Shown piece by piece: positions 44,743-53,736 of a DNA stretch of 64,000 nucleotides. Made by a program: the position numbers and the translations under genes. The stretch covers positions 62,001 to 126,000 of the forward strand of contig NZ_JAFKOI010000002.1 of NCBI RefSeq assembly GCF_017303315.1. Reading direction: 5' to 3'. Within the stretch, counting starts at the first letter, position 1, and each line of letters opens with the position of its first letter. Under the pieces are notes generated by a model that had not been told where the DNA came from, did no database searches, and worked only from the letters and a program-made list of their open reading frames with translations. The DNA is from Bacillus sp. NTK071. Lineage in GTDB: Bacteria; Bacillota; Bacilli; Bacillales; Guptibacillaceae.

Positions 44743-45327
44743 CTATTCTTTACTTGGAATTTCCTGGAATTTCTCGAAAAATAGATCTGCTTCATCATCT
44801 TCTGTTTCCTCACTGCCATCTGGCAATGGAGGCAGCTCATTAATGGTACTCAGTCCAAAATGAAACAGAAACTCTCTTGTTGTTCCATACAGTATCGCTC
44901 TACCAGCCTTCTCAGCTCTTCCAGCTTCTTTAATCAGCAACTTACTCATTAAAGTTTGCAGTGGTTTATCTGTTTTGACTCCACGAATTTCCTCAATTTC
45001 CACTCTTGTGATTGGCTGTTTGTAGGCAATGATGGCTAGCGTTTCAAGGGCAGCTTGAGACAATGAGTGATTTCCAGGTTTATCGATTAATTTTTCAATA
45101 AAAGGAGCGTTTTTGGCATTTGTCGTAAGTTGATAGCCACCACCAATAAATGCTATTCTAAATCCGCGATCTCTATCATCATATTCCTGTTGTAAGTCAT
45201 TTAACGCATCCAGAAGTGTCTCTTCTTCTAGTGATATCGTTTCTGAGAGATCTTTAACTGTAATTCCCTCGTCACCTACCACAAATAAGAGACTTTCGAT
45301 AATGCTCTTTACTTCTTCTTTCGTCAC
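44743..45327 (-). CDS. scpB: Segregation and condensation protein B
   Basis: Winged-helix kleisin partner of the SMC-ScpA complex in chromosome segregation. The 194-residue protein contains [20 protein letters not shown], the most conserved family segment, then [12 protein letters not shown]. It starts at GTG overlapping the scpA stop by four bases. C-terminal tail is acidic. Confidence 0.96.
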   Translation of the reverse strand: MTKEEVKSIIESLLFVVGDEGITVKDLSETISLEEETLLDALNDLQQEYDDRDRGFRIAFIGGGYQLTTNAKNAPFIEKLIDKPGNHSLSQAALETLAIIAYKQPITRVEIEEIRGVKTDKPLQTLMSKLLIKEAGRAEKAGRAILYGTTREFLFHFGLSTINELPPLPDGSEETEDDEADLFFEKFQEIPSKE

Positions 45328-46073
45328 TCCGAGACCTTCCCTTCACGTTCAAAAATCATAATTTCTCCAAAATTCCGATCTTGCTCACACGCCACATCTC
45401 TCGTTTTCATTAACTCTAGAACTGCAAGAAATGTCACAATCATATGCCCGCGATCTTCTTCCCCGAATAGATCTATAAATCGCCTTCTGCCTTTTCCATG
45501 TAACTGCTTCCGAATATCATTCATTCGTTCTTCAATTGATATATCTTGTCCTTGAATTCTAGTTCGCTTCGGTTTTTTCTCTTTCACTCGCCGAGACATT
45601 TTCTGAAATGCTGCAAGCATATCATAAAGAGTGACATCCCCTATCGAAGTGTTACTATCTTCACGGCTATACTCACTTATATCAGCTGGAGGTCGTGAGT
45701 AAAGAAGACTGCGGCTACTTTCCTTTTCCTTTAAATCATTAGCTGCTTCTTTAAATCTTCTATATTCCACAAGACGCTGAACAAGCTCTTCACGTGGATC
45801 TTCATCGAAATCCATGTCTTCTTCAAGTAATTCTTCTTCTCTTTGAGGTAGTAGCATCTTACTTTTAATAGCTAACAGCGTTGCTGCCATTACGAGATAC
45901 TCACTAGCTACATCCAATTGCAGTTCTTTCATTGTATGTATGAATGTTAAATATTGGTCTGTTATTTGCGAAACAGGGATATCATAGATATCCACTTCGT
46001 ACTTATTAATTAGGTGTAGCAATAGATCCAATGGACCCTCAAATGCATCAACCTTAACACTATATTGCATCAT
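45324..46073 (-). CDS. scpA: Segregation and condensation protein A (kleisin)
   Basis: Kleisin that bridges the SMC heads. The N-terminal helical domain ([17 protein letters not shown]) and the C-terminal winged helix ([16 protein letters not shown]) are present in a 249-residue protein. It is coupled to scpB by GTGA overlap. Two adjacent ATGs make the first residue uncertain. A promoter with an extended -10 lies about 45 bases upstream. Confidence 0.96.
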   Translation of the reverse strand: MMQYSVKVDAFEGPLDLLLHLINKYEVDIYDIPVSQITDQYLTFIHTMKELQLDVASEYLVMAATLLAIKSKMLLPQREEELLEEDMDFDEDPREELVQRLVEYRRFKEAANDLKEKESSRSLLYSRPPADISEYSREDSNTSIGDVTLYDMLAAFQKMSRRVKEKKPKRTRIQGQDISIEERMNDIRKQLHGKGRRRFIDLFGEEDRGHMIVTFLAVLELMKTRDVACEQDRNFGEIMIFEREGKVSE

Positions 46074-46111
46074 GTCTTCATCTTCCTTTATCCTTGTACA
46101 TCTCTTAACCG

Positions 46112-46143
46112 ATTATATCATAGATGAATACACCCACGGTCAA
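46112..46143 (-). promoter_or_regulatory. scpA promoter candidate
   Basis: The minus strand has TTGACC, a 20-base spacer and an extended -10 TGATATAAT. The spacing is long, so the extended -10 probably carries it. Confidence 0.45.
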
Positions 46144-46175
46144 TAGAAATTCTTTAGAAAGTTAACAACTTTAGG

Positions 46176-46332
46176 AAGGCTCTTTTCGTAAACATTGTTG
46201 CTATAATAGTGGATTAATTTCCGCTCCAGGATGCTCGCTTTCCGCGGGACGGGCGGTGAGCCTCCTTCCGCTCCAATTAGCGTAGTGTAGTTTTTATGAA
46301 AATTTTTACAATAGCTTATAGAAAAGAGCCTT
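46176..46332. repeat. MITE-like element with terminal inverted repeats
   Basis: A 157-bp element bounded by 12-bp exact inverted repeats AAGGCTCTTTTC / GAAAAGAGCCTT. Its centre (about 46219-46275) is G+C rich, unlike the flanks, with the segment CTTTCCGCGGGACGGGCGGT and two direct copies of TTCCGCTCCA (46219-46228 and 46266-46275). No open frame. I recall similar repeats as dispersed, non-coding elements in Bacillaceae, but cannot check copy number here. No clear target duplication is visible. Confidence 0.65.
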
Positions 46333-46339
46333 GAGGTAA

Positions 46340-46368
46340 AAGGAAAGACCGGGCTTTAACCCGGTCTT
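46340..46368 (-). terminator. Terminator after the 47-codon gene
   Basis: A 9-bp stem AAGACCGGG / CCCGGTCTT with a 6-base loop just past the stop codon, then TCCTTTTACC on the minus strand. Confidence 0.6.
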
Positions 46369-46369
46369 G

Positions 46370-46513
46370 TTATTGCTTTTGCTGGGAGAGGATACTTTGG
46401 ATCACATTACCAGAATTCATTTTTGGGGATTTGTGATTTTGATAATAGCTGTACACTGCAGCACCTGCACTGATCGTTGCCAGTACAGACATCATTCCGT
46501 TTCCCTTGCCCAT
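46370..46513 (-). CDS. Small protein, possible DUF3918/YrzQ type
   Basis: A 47-residue protein: MGKGNGMMSVLATISAGAAV then a short polar tail. The Gly/Ala-rich hydrophobic stretch (about 7-20) and basic C-terminal part resemble the YrzQ/DUF3918 group; I am not sure. GGGAG lies ten bases before the ATG. It is divergent from ypuF and ends in a terminator. Confidence 0.45.
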   Translation of the reverse strand: MGKGNGMMSVLATISAGAAVYSYYQNHKSPKMNSGNVIQSILSQQKQ

Positions 46514-46642
46514 ATGAAGCAACTCCCTGATTCGTATTGGTTCATAAGAACCATTCCTATTATGCTGCTTCTGACCGAAACCCATGCGCTTTATCATACC
46601 AACTTGAGTATGCTACACTACTTAAAGAAATGGAGGGACGAC

Positions 46643-47170
46643 ATGTATTCAGATGCCTACATTGAGTATTTAGTGCATTTCCATGGACTAAGAGATTACT
46701 TTGAATGTCACGAAATTCTCGAAGAGCACTGGAAAGAAGATCCTAGAGGTAAAAGAAAGCTTCACTGGGTAGGACTTATTCAGGTTGCAGTCGGGCTTTA
46801 CCACCATCGCAGAAATAATTTCACAGGAGCAGAGCGGATGATCGCTAATGCAATGCGTATTATCACGAGTGAGCGAACCGAGCTCGAGAAGCTCTCCATT
46901 GATGTTGATCAGCTTCTTCTGGATTTATCTCATGAACATCACTTAATTAACTCGAAAGCTCCATATGCCGGTTTTGAAATTCCTATCGTAAGCAATGAAC
47001 TTCTAGAAAAATGCCGTGCTCGGTGTACCGAATTAGGATGTAAATACGGAGATTCTAGTGATTTATCAAATGCGGACCTCGTACACAGACATTCCAGACG
47101 TGATCGCTCTGATGTCCTTGAAGAAAGAGACCAACAATATCGAATTAAACAGCAAAAAAGGAACGGCTAA
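46643..47170 (+). CDS. ypuF: DUF309 family protein (YpuF)
   Basis: A 175-residue soluble helical protein with the DUF309 core DYFECHEILEEHWKEDPRG and LIQVAVGLYHHRRNN; conserved His and Glu residues there suggest a metal or catalytic site that has not been defined. Function unknown. The frame is open much further upstream, but GGAGGG fits only this ATG. The stop codon is the loop of a bidirectional terminator. Confidence 0.85.
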   Translation: MYSDAYIEYLVHFHGLRDYFECHEILEEHWKEDPRGKRKLHWVGLIQVAVGLYHHRRNNFTGAERMIANAMRIITSERTELEKLSIDVDQLLLDLSHEHHLINSKAPYAGFEIPIVSNELLEKCRARCTELGCKYGDSSDLSNADLVHRHSRRDRSDVLEERDQQYRIKQQKRNG

Positions 47171-47184
47171 GCCGTTCCTTTTCA
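47154..47184. terminator. Bidirectional terminator, ypuF and ribT
   Basis: A 12-bp stem (AAAAGGAACGGC and its complement) with the ypuF stop codon TAA as loop. On the minus strand it ends CCTTTTTTG and serves the rib operon. Confidence 0.88.
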
Positions 47185-47194
47185 AATAGAGAAT

Positions 47195-47566
<372 letters not shown>

Positions 47567-47625
47567 TCATTAAAGTAATTCTTGGCTCGCCGTTTATATA
47601 ACTATTCAAGGAACGAATAAAATGT

Positions 47626-47763
47626 TCACAATAATCTACGGACAAGCGCAGCGAGCATGATGATCGCAATGACCACACATATACGAATCAACCATTTTTC
47701 TTGATCTTTTCCTGGCTTCAAAAGTAGAACTCCCTTGCCTTTATCGAACACCATACTCATCAT
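47626..47763 (-). CDS. Small membrane protein between ribH and ribT
   Basis: A 45-residue protein with a short soluble start (VFDKGKGVLLLKPGKDQEK) and a single helix (about residues 24-41, IRICVVIAIIMLAALV) ending in RRLL. AGGTGA lies nine bases before the first of two adjacent ATGs. It lies in the rib operon, 20 bases after ribH. I do not know its role. A Lys/Asp-rich loop then a helix with a basic end suggests an inner-membrane anchor with its N-terminus inside. Confidence 0.5.
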   Translation of the reverse strand: MMSMVFDKGKGVLLLKPGKDQEKWLIRICVVIAIIMLAALVRRLL

Positions 47764-47783
47764 AGCCAAAAATCACCTGATAA

Positions 47784-48254
47784 TCAACCTTCAAATGATT
47801 TTGATAAATTCGCCATTTCGATTGCAGCTGTTGCAGCATCCCAGCCTTTATTACCCGCTTTTGTTCCAGCTCGTTCTACCGCTTGCTCAATTGTATTTGT
47901 TGTTAACACGCCAAAGATAACAGGAATACCAGATTGCATCGTTAAGTTTGCTACACCTTTTGAGACTTCACCACACACATAGTCGAAGTGAGGCGTCGCG
48001 CCACGAATAACGGTTCCAAGCGTAATAATTGCGTCATAGCGCCCAGTATCAACCATTTTTTTGGCAGCAAAAGGGATTTCAAAAGCCCCTGGCACCCATG
48101 CAATATCAATGTTTTCTTCTGATAATCCGTGCCTTTTTAAAGCGTCCTCTGCACCTCCTAGAAGCTTACTGGTAATAAATTCATTAAACCTTCCTACTAC
48201 AATACCCACTTTTAGACCAGATCCAACCAAATTTCCTTCAAATAATTGTCCCAT
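47784..48254 (-). CDS. ribH: 6,7-dimethyl-8-ribityllumazine synthase
   Basis: Condenses the pyrimidine intermediate with 3,4-dihydroxy-2-butanone 4-phosphate to lumazine. The 156-residue protein carries [17 protein letters not shown], the [10 protein letters not shown] substrate loop, and [15 protein letters not shown] with the catalytic His. AGGAGG precedes the ATG. Follows ribBA by 30 bases. Confidence 0.97.
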   Translation of the reverse strand: MGQLFEGNLVGSGLKVGIVVGRFNEFITSKLLGGAEDALKRHGLSEENIDIAWVPGAFEIPFAAKKMVDTGRYDAIITLGTVIRGATPHFDYVCGEVSKGVANLTMQSGIPVIFGVLTTNTIEQAVERAGTKAGNKGWDAATAAIEMANLSKSFEG

Positions 48255-48284
48255 ATTGAAAAACCTCCTTGTTTTGTTTATTAC

Positions 48285-49478
48285 TTAGAAATGGAGCATG
48301 TGCCCTAGCTTGCTATGTTTTGTCTTTAGATAACGTTCATTTTCTTTTCTCGAAGGCATTTGCAAAGGAACACGTGCAGTTACCTCAAGACCGTATCCGG
48401 TTAGTCCTGCTATCTTTCTCGGATTATTTGTGAGCAGGTTCATTTTTGATATCCCTAAATCTCGTAGAATTTGGGCTCCAATTCCATAATCTCTTAGGTC
48501 TGGCTTGAAGCCAAGCTTCTCATTTGCCTCAACGGTATCATAGCCTTGCTCCTGAAGTTTATATGCTTTCATTTTATTAAAGAGCCCAATGCCCCTACCT
48601 TCTTGTCTCATATAAAGCAAGACACCATGGCCTTCTTCTTCAATCTGAGCTAATGCTGCATGAAGTTGTGGTCCGCAGTCACATCGATATGAACCAAATA
48701 CATCTCCTGTTAAACATTCAGAATGAACACGGACTAGCGTTGGCTCATCATGGAGAATTTCACCTTTAATCAGTGCAACATGTTCTTTTTGATCAAGAAC
48801 ATTTGAATATCCTACTGCTCGAAATGAGCCAAACTCTGTTGGAAGTTCAATTTCAACTTCCTTTTTAACTAGTACATCTTTCCGATTACGGTACTGAATT
48901 AAGTCTTTAATCGTAATCATCTTTAAATCAAATTCCTTTGCTATCTCAGCGAGATCTGGCACGCGTGCCATCTCACCATCTTCTTTCATTATTTCACATA
49001 TAACCCCCGCAGGAGCTGAACCTGATAGTCTCGCTAAATCCACTGCCGCTTCAGTATGGCCGGCTCTTCTCAGAACACCGCCGTCTTTTGCGATAAGGGG
49101 AAAGATATGTCCTGGACGATTAAAATCAGCAGGTCTTGCATTTGGATCAATAAGCGCTTGAATGGTCGCAGAACGTTCTGCCGCTGAAATTCCTGTCGTC
49201 GTACTTATATGATCAACACTAACTGTAAATGCAGTCCCATGTGAGTCAGTATTATGATCAACCATAGGATTTAATTGCAGAGCCTGTGCGCGTTCATTGG
49301 TAATTGGCGCACATACAAGCCCCCGCCCCTTTGTAATCATGAAATTAATAGTTTCAGGTGTAACTTTATCTGCAAGTGCAACAAAATCTCCTTCGTTCTC
49401 ACGATCCTCGTCATCACATACGATGACTACTCTTCCCTGCATTAAATCATAAATGGCTTCTTCAATTGTATGAAACAT
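48285..49478 (-). CDS. ribBA: Bifunctional DHBP synthase / GTP cyclohydrolase II
   Basis: The N-terminal half (about 1-200) is RibB, making 3,4-dihydroxy-2-butanone 4-phosphate, with [10 protein letters not shown] and GHTEAAVDL; the C-terminal half is RibA, opening GTP, with zinc cysteines in [15 protein letters not shown] and [13 protein letters not shown]. At 397 residues it matches the Bacillus fusion enzyme. The longer frame is ignored because AGGAGG lies seven bases before this ATG. Confidence 0.97.
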   Translation of the reverse strand: MFHTIEEAIYDLMQGRVVIVCDDEDRENEGDFVALADKVTPETINFMITKGRGLVCAPITNERAQALQLNPMVDHNTDSHGTAFTVSVDHISTTTGISAAERSATIQALIDPNARPADFNRPGHIFPLIAKDGGVLRRAGHTEAAVDLARLSGSAPAGVICEIMKEDGEMARVPDLAEIAKEFDLKMITIKDLIQYRNRKDVLVKKEVEIELPTEFGSFRAVGYSNVLDQKEHVALIKGEILHDEPTLVRVHSECLTGDVFGSYRCDCGPQLHAALAQIEEEGHGVLLYMRQEGRGIGLFNKMKAYKLQEQGYDTVEANEKLGFKPDLRDYGIGAQILRDLGISKMNLLTNNPRKIAGLTGYGLEVTARVPLQMPSRKENERYLKTKHSKLGHMLHF

Positions 49479-49500
49479 ATCTGACCCTCCTGTTGCCTCA

Positions 49501-50154
49501 TTATTTAAATCCATGCTCTTCATAGAACTGGCTACCAAGCGAAGCAGGTTCTTGTTTGGCCCCATTCCTTTGGTTTAAATATTTCATAATATATTTACCA
49601 AGCATATCGCATTCAATATTAACTTGCTCACCAACGCGCTTCCGACCGAGAACCGTCTCTTCAACTGTATGTGGAATGAGAGAGATCGTAAGAGAATGGT
49701 CACCTATTCCAAATACCGTCAAGCTTGTCCCGTCAATTGAAACTGAACCCTTTTCAACAAAATAAACGATAAGATCTCTTGGAATAGAAATATCGTAATA
49801 CACTGCGTTCTCAACTTTTTCAACACGAGTGATTTCACCTACTCCATCTACATGTCCTGAGACAAAATGGCCACCAAAACGGCCATTAGCAGCCATAGCC
49901 CTCTCAAGATTAATAGAAGAATTAGGTCCAAGATGACGGAGTGCAGTTGATTTAAAAGTTTCAGGCATAATGTCTACAGTAAAAGTAGAATCTGTAAATG
50001 ACGTTACGGTCAAACATACCCCGTTAATTGAAATACTATCTCCTAGATGTACGTCTTTTAAAACCGTGGTAGCAGCAATTTGCATGACAATGGATTCCCC
50101 TGCTTGCTGAACACTTTCTATCCTTCCGATTTCTTCAACAATTCCAGTAAACAT
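49501..50154 (-). CDS. ribE: Riboflavin synthase alpha chain
   Basis: Dismutates two lumazine molecules to riboflavin. Two lumazine-binding repeats of about 95 residues each, first opening [12 protein letters not shown] and second [12 protein letters not shown]; the second carries SIDGTSLTV. At 217 residues it fits. Its ATG overlaps the ribD stop (TAATG), so translation is coupled. Confidence 0.97.
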   Translation of the reverse strand: MFTGIVEEIGRIESVQQAGESIVMQIAATTVLKDVHLGDSISINGVCLTVTSFTDSTFTVDIMPETFKSTALRHLGPNSSINLERAMAANGRFGGHFVSGHVDGVGEITRVEKVENAVYYDISIPRDLIVYFVEKGSVSIDGTSLTVFGIGDHSLTISLIPHTVEETVLGRKRVGEQVNIECDMLGKYIMKYLNQRNGAKQEPASLGSQFYEEHGFK

Positions 50155-51239
50155 TATGCATTCTCCTTTCGTGTTGCAATCACTCTAATATCTTCTCCAA
50201 TTTGGTCTACACTCTCAACCGTCAAGTTGACTGCATCACTCATCATAGAAATGCCAGTTGCCCCAAATGAACTCGGTGCATCTCTCCCCCCAATTAACTT
50301 AGGTGCGAGGTATGTAATTACTTGTTGAAAGCATCCACTTTCAAGGAAACTTCCATGAACTTCTGAGCCACCTTCTACAAACAAAGAAGTAACGTTACGC
50401 TCCCCTAGGAGAACGAGCACTTCATCGATTGAAATCGAATCTAGTGACACCTCAATTAAATGAACGTGTTTTTGAAACTTGCGGTTATTTTTATTTAAAG
50501 CACTTGTAGTTGTCACAATCCAGGTTTCAGCAGAGTCATCAGTAAGTACTATTGAGTCGGATGGAATTCTAAGGTGATGATCAAGTACGATTCTAATAGG
50601 TGACAATCCCTCACCGAATCTTGTCGTTAACGATGGATTATCTGCAACGACTGTTCCAACCCCTACTAGAATAGCATCGTGAAGATGGCGAATAGAATGG
50701 ACATCTTTTCTTGCTTCTTCTCCAGTAATCCACTTACTGTCTCTATTTCTAGTTGCTATTTTTCCATCAAGTGTAGTAGCTGACTTCAACGTTACATAAG
50801 GTCGTTTATGGGTGATGTAATGAAAAAACATTTTATTAAGCTTTAATGCTTCTTCTTCTTCGAGACCTACCTCAACAGTAACACCGGCTTTCCTTAATTT
50901 TGCTACTCCTCCTCCCGCTACAAGAGGATTGGGATCCTGACTAGCAATAAAAACCGATTTTATTCCTGCTTCAATAAGAGCGTCTGCACACGGAGGGGTT
51001 CGCCCGTGATGACTACATGGCTCAAGTGTAACGTAAGCAGTACCACCACTAGCTTCCTTCCCAGCCATTTTTAGGGCATGTACTTCTGCATGTCCCTCAC
51101 CAGCTCTTAAATGGGCTCCCATACCGACGACACGCCCATTATTAACAATAATTGCTCCGACGGCTGGATTAGGATTCGTCTGACCAAGAGTGGTTCTAGC
51201 CATACTAATTGCAGTTTTCATATAATCTAAATGATTCAT
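50154..51239 (-). CDS. ribD: Riboflavin biosynthesis deaminase/reductase RibD
   Basis: Second and third steps of the pathway. The N-terminal deaminase has zinc residues in GHAEVHAL and PCSHHGRTPPC, and the C-terminal reductase domain begins near RPYVTLKSATTLDGKIA. At 361 residues it equals B. subtilis RibD (RibG). The ATG eight bases after AGGAG is chosen over an upstream extension that would run into the riboswitch leader. First gene of the rib operon. Confidence 0.97.
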   Translation of the reverse strand: MNHLDYMKTAISMARTTLGQTNPNPAVGAIIVNNGRVVGMGAHLRAGEGHAEVHALKMAGKEASGGTAYVTLEPCSHHGRTPPCADALIEAGIKSVFIASQDPNPLVAGGGVAKLRKAGVTVEVGLEEEEALKLNKMFFHYITHKRPYVTLKSATTLDGKIATRNRDSKWITGEEARKDVHSIRHLHDAILVGVGTVVADNPSLTTRFGEGLSPIRIVLDHHLRIPSDSIVLTDDSAETWIVTTTSALNKNNRKFQKHVHLIEVSLDSISIDEVLVLLGERNVTSLFVEGGSEVHGSFLESGCFQQVITYLAPKLIGGRDAPSSFGATGISMMSDAVNLTVESVDQIGEDIRVIATRKENA

Positions 51240-51287
51240 ACGATCGACTCCTGTGTCACTCTCCAATAATGGTGATGAGAAAGACAT

Positions 51288-51318
51288 AAAAAACCTCCCA
51301 AACAACAGTCAGGGAGGT
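51288..51318 (-). terminator. Terminator of the FMN riboswitch
   Basis: A 7-bp stem ACCTCCC / GGGAGGT with a 12-base loop, followed by TTTTTT on the minus strand, between the aptamer and ribD. It is the off state of the riboswitch. Confidence 0.85.
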
Positions 51319-51380
51319 AAAAAGCATATGCCAAATAAACCTTCTGAATCTATGATTCAAAAGGAAATTGGTCACTTTTT

Positions 51381-51520
51381 TCCTTCTCCCATCCAGACTA
51401 TACTGTCGGTTCTGGTTTCTCACCAGATCCACCGTTTGCTTTTGCAACCGGGTCACGGACTTAGCTAGCGTTATCGCCAGTCATCACCGCCGGTTGGGAC
51501 TTTCACCCGACCCCGAAGGA
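51381..51520 (-). ncRNA. FMN riboswitch (RFN element)
   Basis: The minus-strand RNA has the RFN core: GGGGTCGGGTGAAAGTCCC, then AACCGGCGGT, a variable region, GTGACCCGGTTG, GGTGGATCTGGTGAGA and a closing GATGGGAGAAGGA. It lies upstream of ribD with a terminator hairpin, so FMN binding should stop transcription of ribD-ribE-ribBA-ribH. Confidence 0.95.
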
Positions 51521-51550
51521 AAGTATTTTAGTTTTTAGAATAAGGAAGGA

Positions 51551-51988
51551 CTATTCTTCGTCCCAGACCTTAACTTCTTTCATTACGTCACCTTGCTTGA
51601 TGCGAAGAACTGTATCCATGCCGTCTGTTACTTGACCGAAAACAGTATGCACTCCGTCAAGATGTGGCTGTGGTTCATGAACAAGGAAGAATTGGCTACC
51701 GCCAGTATTCTTTCCAGCATGTGCCATAGAAAGGGAACCTGCTTTGTGCTTATGAGGGTTACCTTCTGTTTCACAGTCAATTGTGTAACCAGGACCGCCC
51801 ATTCCAGAACCTGTAGGGTCGCCACCTTGAGCAACAAAACCAGGAATAACGCGGTGGAAGTTTACTCCGTTATAGAAGCCTTCGTTTGCAAGTTTCTCAA
51901 AGTTTGCTACTGTGTTAGGTGCTTCTTCTGGAAAGAATTCAATTTGAATTACTTCACCGTTTTCAAATGCAATTGTACCTTTTTTCAT
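51551..51988 (-). CDS. ppiB: Peptidyl-prolyl cis-trans isomerase B (cyclophilin)
   Basis: A cytoplasmic cyclophilin of 145 residues with the core [34 protein letters not shown] and [12 protein letters not shown]. The longer frame starts 15 codons earlier, but AGGAGG lies seven bases before this ATG. It stands alone between lysA and the rib leader; no clear terminator is seen after it. Confidence 0.96.
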   Translation of the reverse strand: MKKGTIAFENGEVIQIEFFPEEAPNTVANFEKLANEGFYNGVNFHRVIPGFVAQGGDPTGSGMGGPGYTIDCETEGNPHKHKAGSLSMAHAGKNTGGSQFFLVHEPQPHLDGVHTVFGQVTDGMDTVLRIKQGDVMKEVKVWDEE

Positions 51989-52080
51989 TAGTATATCCTC
52001 CTGCACAAACAATTTTCTTAAAATCTCTTTCATTATAGCACAGACTAAAGCTCTTCCATATCATTTCTACTTATTGAATA

Positions 52081-53400
52081 TTATTTTGAAATAATCACCT
52101 GTTTTAGTGGCAAATCATGACGAATCAAATCTTCATATGACTCTCTTCTCACAACGAGACTTGCTTCACCATTTTCAACAAAAACAACTGCCGGCCTTGG
52201 AAGACGATTATAATTATTAGCCATCGAATATCCATACGCACCTGTTGAGAAAACAGCCATTGTGTCTCCTGCAACTGCTCCTTGCAACTCGCAATCCCAA
52301 ATGAGCATATCACCTGACTCACAGCACTTCCCTGCAACTGAATAAAGATGATCACTTGGTTCAAACATTCGATTGGCAATCGTTGCTTCATATTTCGCTT
52401 GATAAAGAGCAGGTCGGAGGTTATCACTCATGCCTCCATCAACAGCTAGGTAATTTCTCAGCTCAGGAACTTGTTTATGTGAACCAACAGTATAGAGTGT
52501 AATTCCTGCTTCCCCTACAAGCGACCGACCTGGTTCAATCCAAATTTCCGGCATAGTCATTTCTATCTCCAGTTGGCTTTTAACAGTCTTAATCATTGCT
52601 TCAATATAATTTTCTACCGGTAAAGGCTCATCATCAGATGTATAGCGAATTCCGAATCCACCACCAAGGTTAAGAACTTCCGGTTCAAACCCAAAAGATT
52701 CATACCATTTTGAAAGGTAACTATATATTTTCTCAATGGCCATCACAAACCCAGTCGTTTCAAAAATTTGTGATCCAATATGGCAATGAAGACCCAAAAG
52801 ATGAATTTGCTTCATTTCACGTGCAGATTCAATCGCTTCCTCCACCTGACCACTTTGCAAGTCAAATCCAAATTTCGAATCCTCTTGACCTGTTAAAATA
52901 TAATCGTGTGTGTGCGCTTCTATTCCAGGGGTAATTCGTAACAATACATTTGCTCGCACCCCTTTTTCTTCTGAAAGTTGTTCAAGTAAAGACAATTCAT
53001 AGAAATTATCAACAACAAAACAGCCAATTTCAGCATCCAGTGCCATACGTATTTCTGCTTCACTTTTGTTATTACCATGGAAATGAATACGTTCGACAGG
53101 AAATCCTGCCTGAAGAGCTGTATATAGCTCTCCGCCAGATACCACGTCAAGACTTAAGCCTTCTTCTTCTGCCAGCTGAATCATTGCCACACAGGAGAAT
53201 GCCTTGCTTGCATATGCTACCTGGTATTTAATTTCTTCACGTTCAAAGGCGTTTCGAAACGCTCTCGCTTTCTCTCGAATCATTGAGACATCATATACAT
53301 ACAAGGCAGTCCCAAACTTCTTCCCCAATTGAACGGTATCTACCCCTCCAATTGTTAAATGTCCTTCCTCTGAAATCGCTGATGTACCATATAGGTTCAC
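52081..53400 (-). CDS. lysA: Diaminopimelate decarboxylase
   Basis: PLP enzyme converting meso-diaminopimelate to lysine. The PLP lysine is Lys66 in YASKAF; HIGSQIF and GGGFGIRYT are the glycine-rich phosphate sites, and CCESGDML is near the C-terminal active site. At 439 residues it matches B. subtilis LysA. It starts at GTG (not the upstream ATG frame) after AGGGGAG. Controlled by a lysine riboswitch. Confidence 0.97.
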   Translation of the reverse strand: MNLYGTSAISEEGHLTIGGVDTVQLGKKFGTALYVYDVSMIREKARAFRNAFEREEIKYQVAYASKAFSCVAMIQLAEEEGLSLDVVSGGELYTALQAGFPVERIHFHGNNKSEAEIRMALDAEIGCFVVDNFYELSLLEQLSEEKGVRANVLLRITPGIEAHTHDYILTGQEDSKFGFDLQSGQVEEAIESAREMKQIHLLGLHCHIGSQIFETTGFVMAIEKIYSYLSKWYESFGFEPEVLNLGGGFGIRYTSDDEPLPVENYIEAMIKTVKSQLEIEMTMPEIWIEPGRSLVGEAGITLYTVGSHKQVPELRNYLAVDGGMSDNLRPALYQAKYEATIANRMFEPSDHLYSVAGKCCESGDMLIWDCELQGAVAGDTMAVFSTGAYGYSMANNYNRLPRPAVVFVENGEASLVVRRESYEDLIRHDLPLKQVIISK

Positions 53401-53451
53401 ATCTTTCTCCCCTCTCGCTAATGAATTATGCGAGCACCCTCCATACAATAA

Positions 53452-53486
53452 GAAAAACAGCCAACTATAGATACATTGGCTGTTTT
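53452..53486 (-). terminator. Terminator of the lysine riboswitch
   Basis: An 11-bp stem AAAACAGCCAA / TTGGCTGTTTT with an 11-base loop, then TCTTATT on the minus strand, lying between the aptamer and the lysA start. Confidence 0.75.
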
Positions 53487-53506
53487 CTCCGTATCCTCAC
53501 GAGTTG

Positions 53507-53690
53507 GATTAGCTCACCACTGAAAGAAATTCATCTATCAGTGACAGTCTGCAGCTTATTCAGCAGCAGCCCAGCAAGAAAAGGTTGGTCCTTTATCCCA
53601 CTTCGGCAAATTGACCTTTCAGATACCTTCTTCGCAATCCATTATATGCTCAGATACCTTACTCATTCTTATTGCGCCTCTATCCCCATT
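53507..53690 (-). ncRNA. Lysine riboswitch (L box)
   Basis: The minus-strand RNA shows L-box landmarks in order: AGAGGCGC, AGAATGAGTAAGG, CTGAAAGG, GCCGAAGTGGG, CTGGGCTGCTGCTGAATAA, GACTGTCA and a closing GTGGTGAGCTA. It precedes lysA with a terminator, so lysine should reduce lysA expression. Identified by eye; ends are approximate. Confidence 0.85.
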
Positions 53691-53736
53691 ACTTTAAATG
53701 AGGTCTATTCTATTAAGAAATAAATTACCACACATT

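Noticed and set aside
52950-53723. Plus-strand frames opposite lysA and the lysine riboswitch
   Set aside because: They lie across a conserved enzyme gene and an RNA aptamer; no ribosome site or family resemblance.
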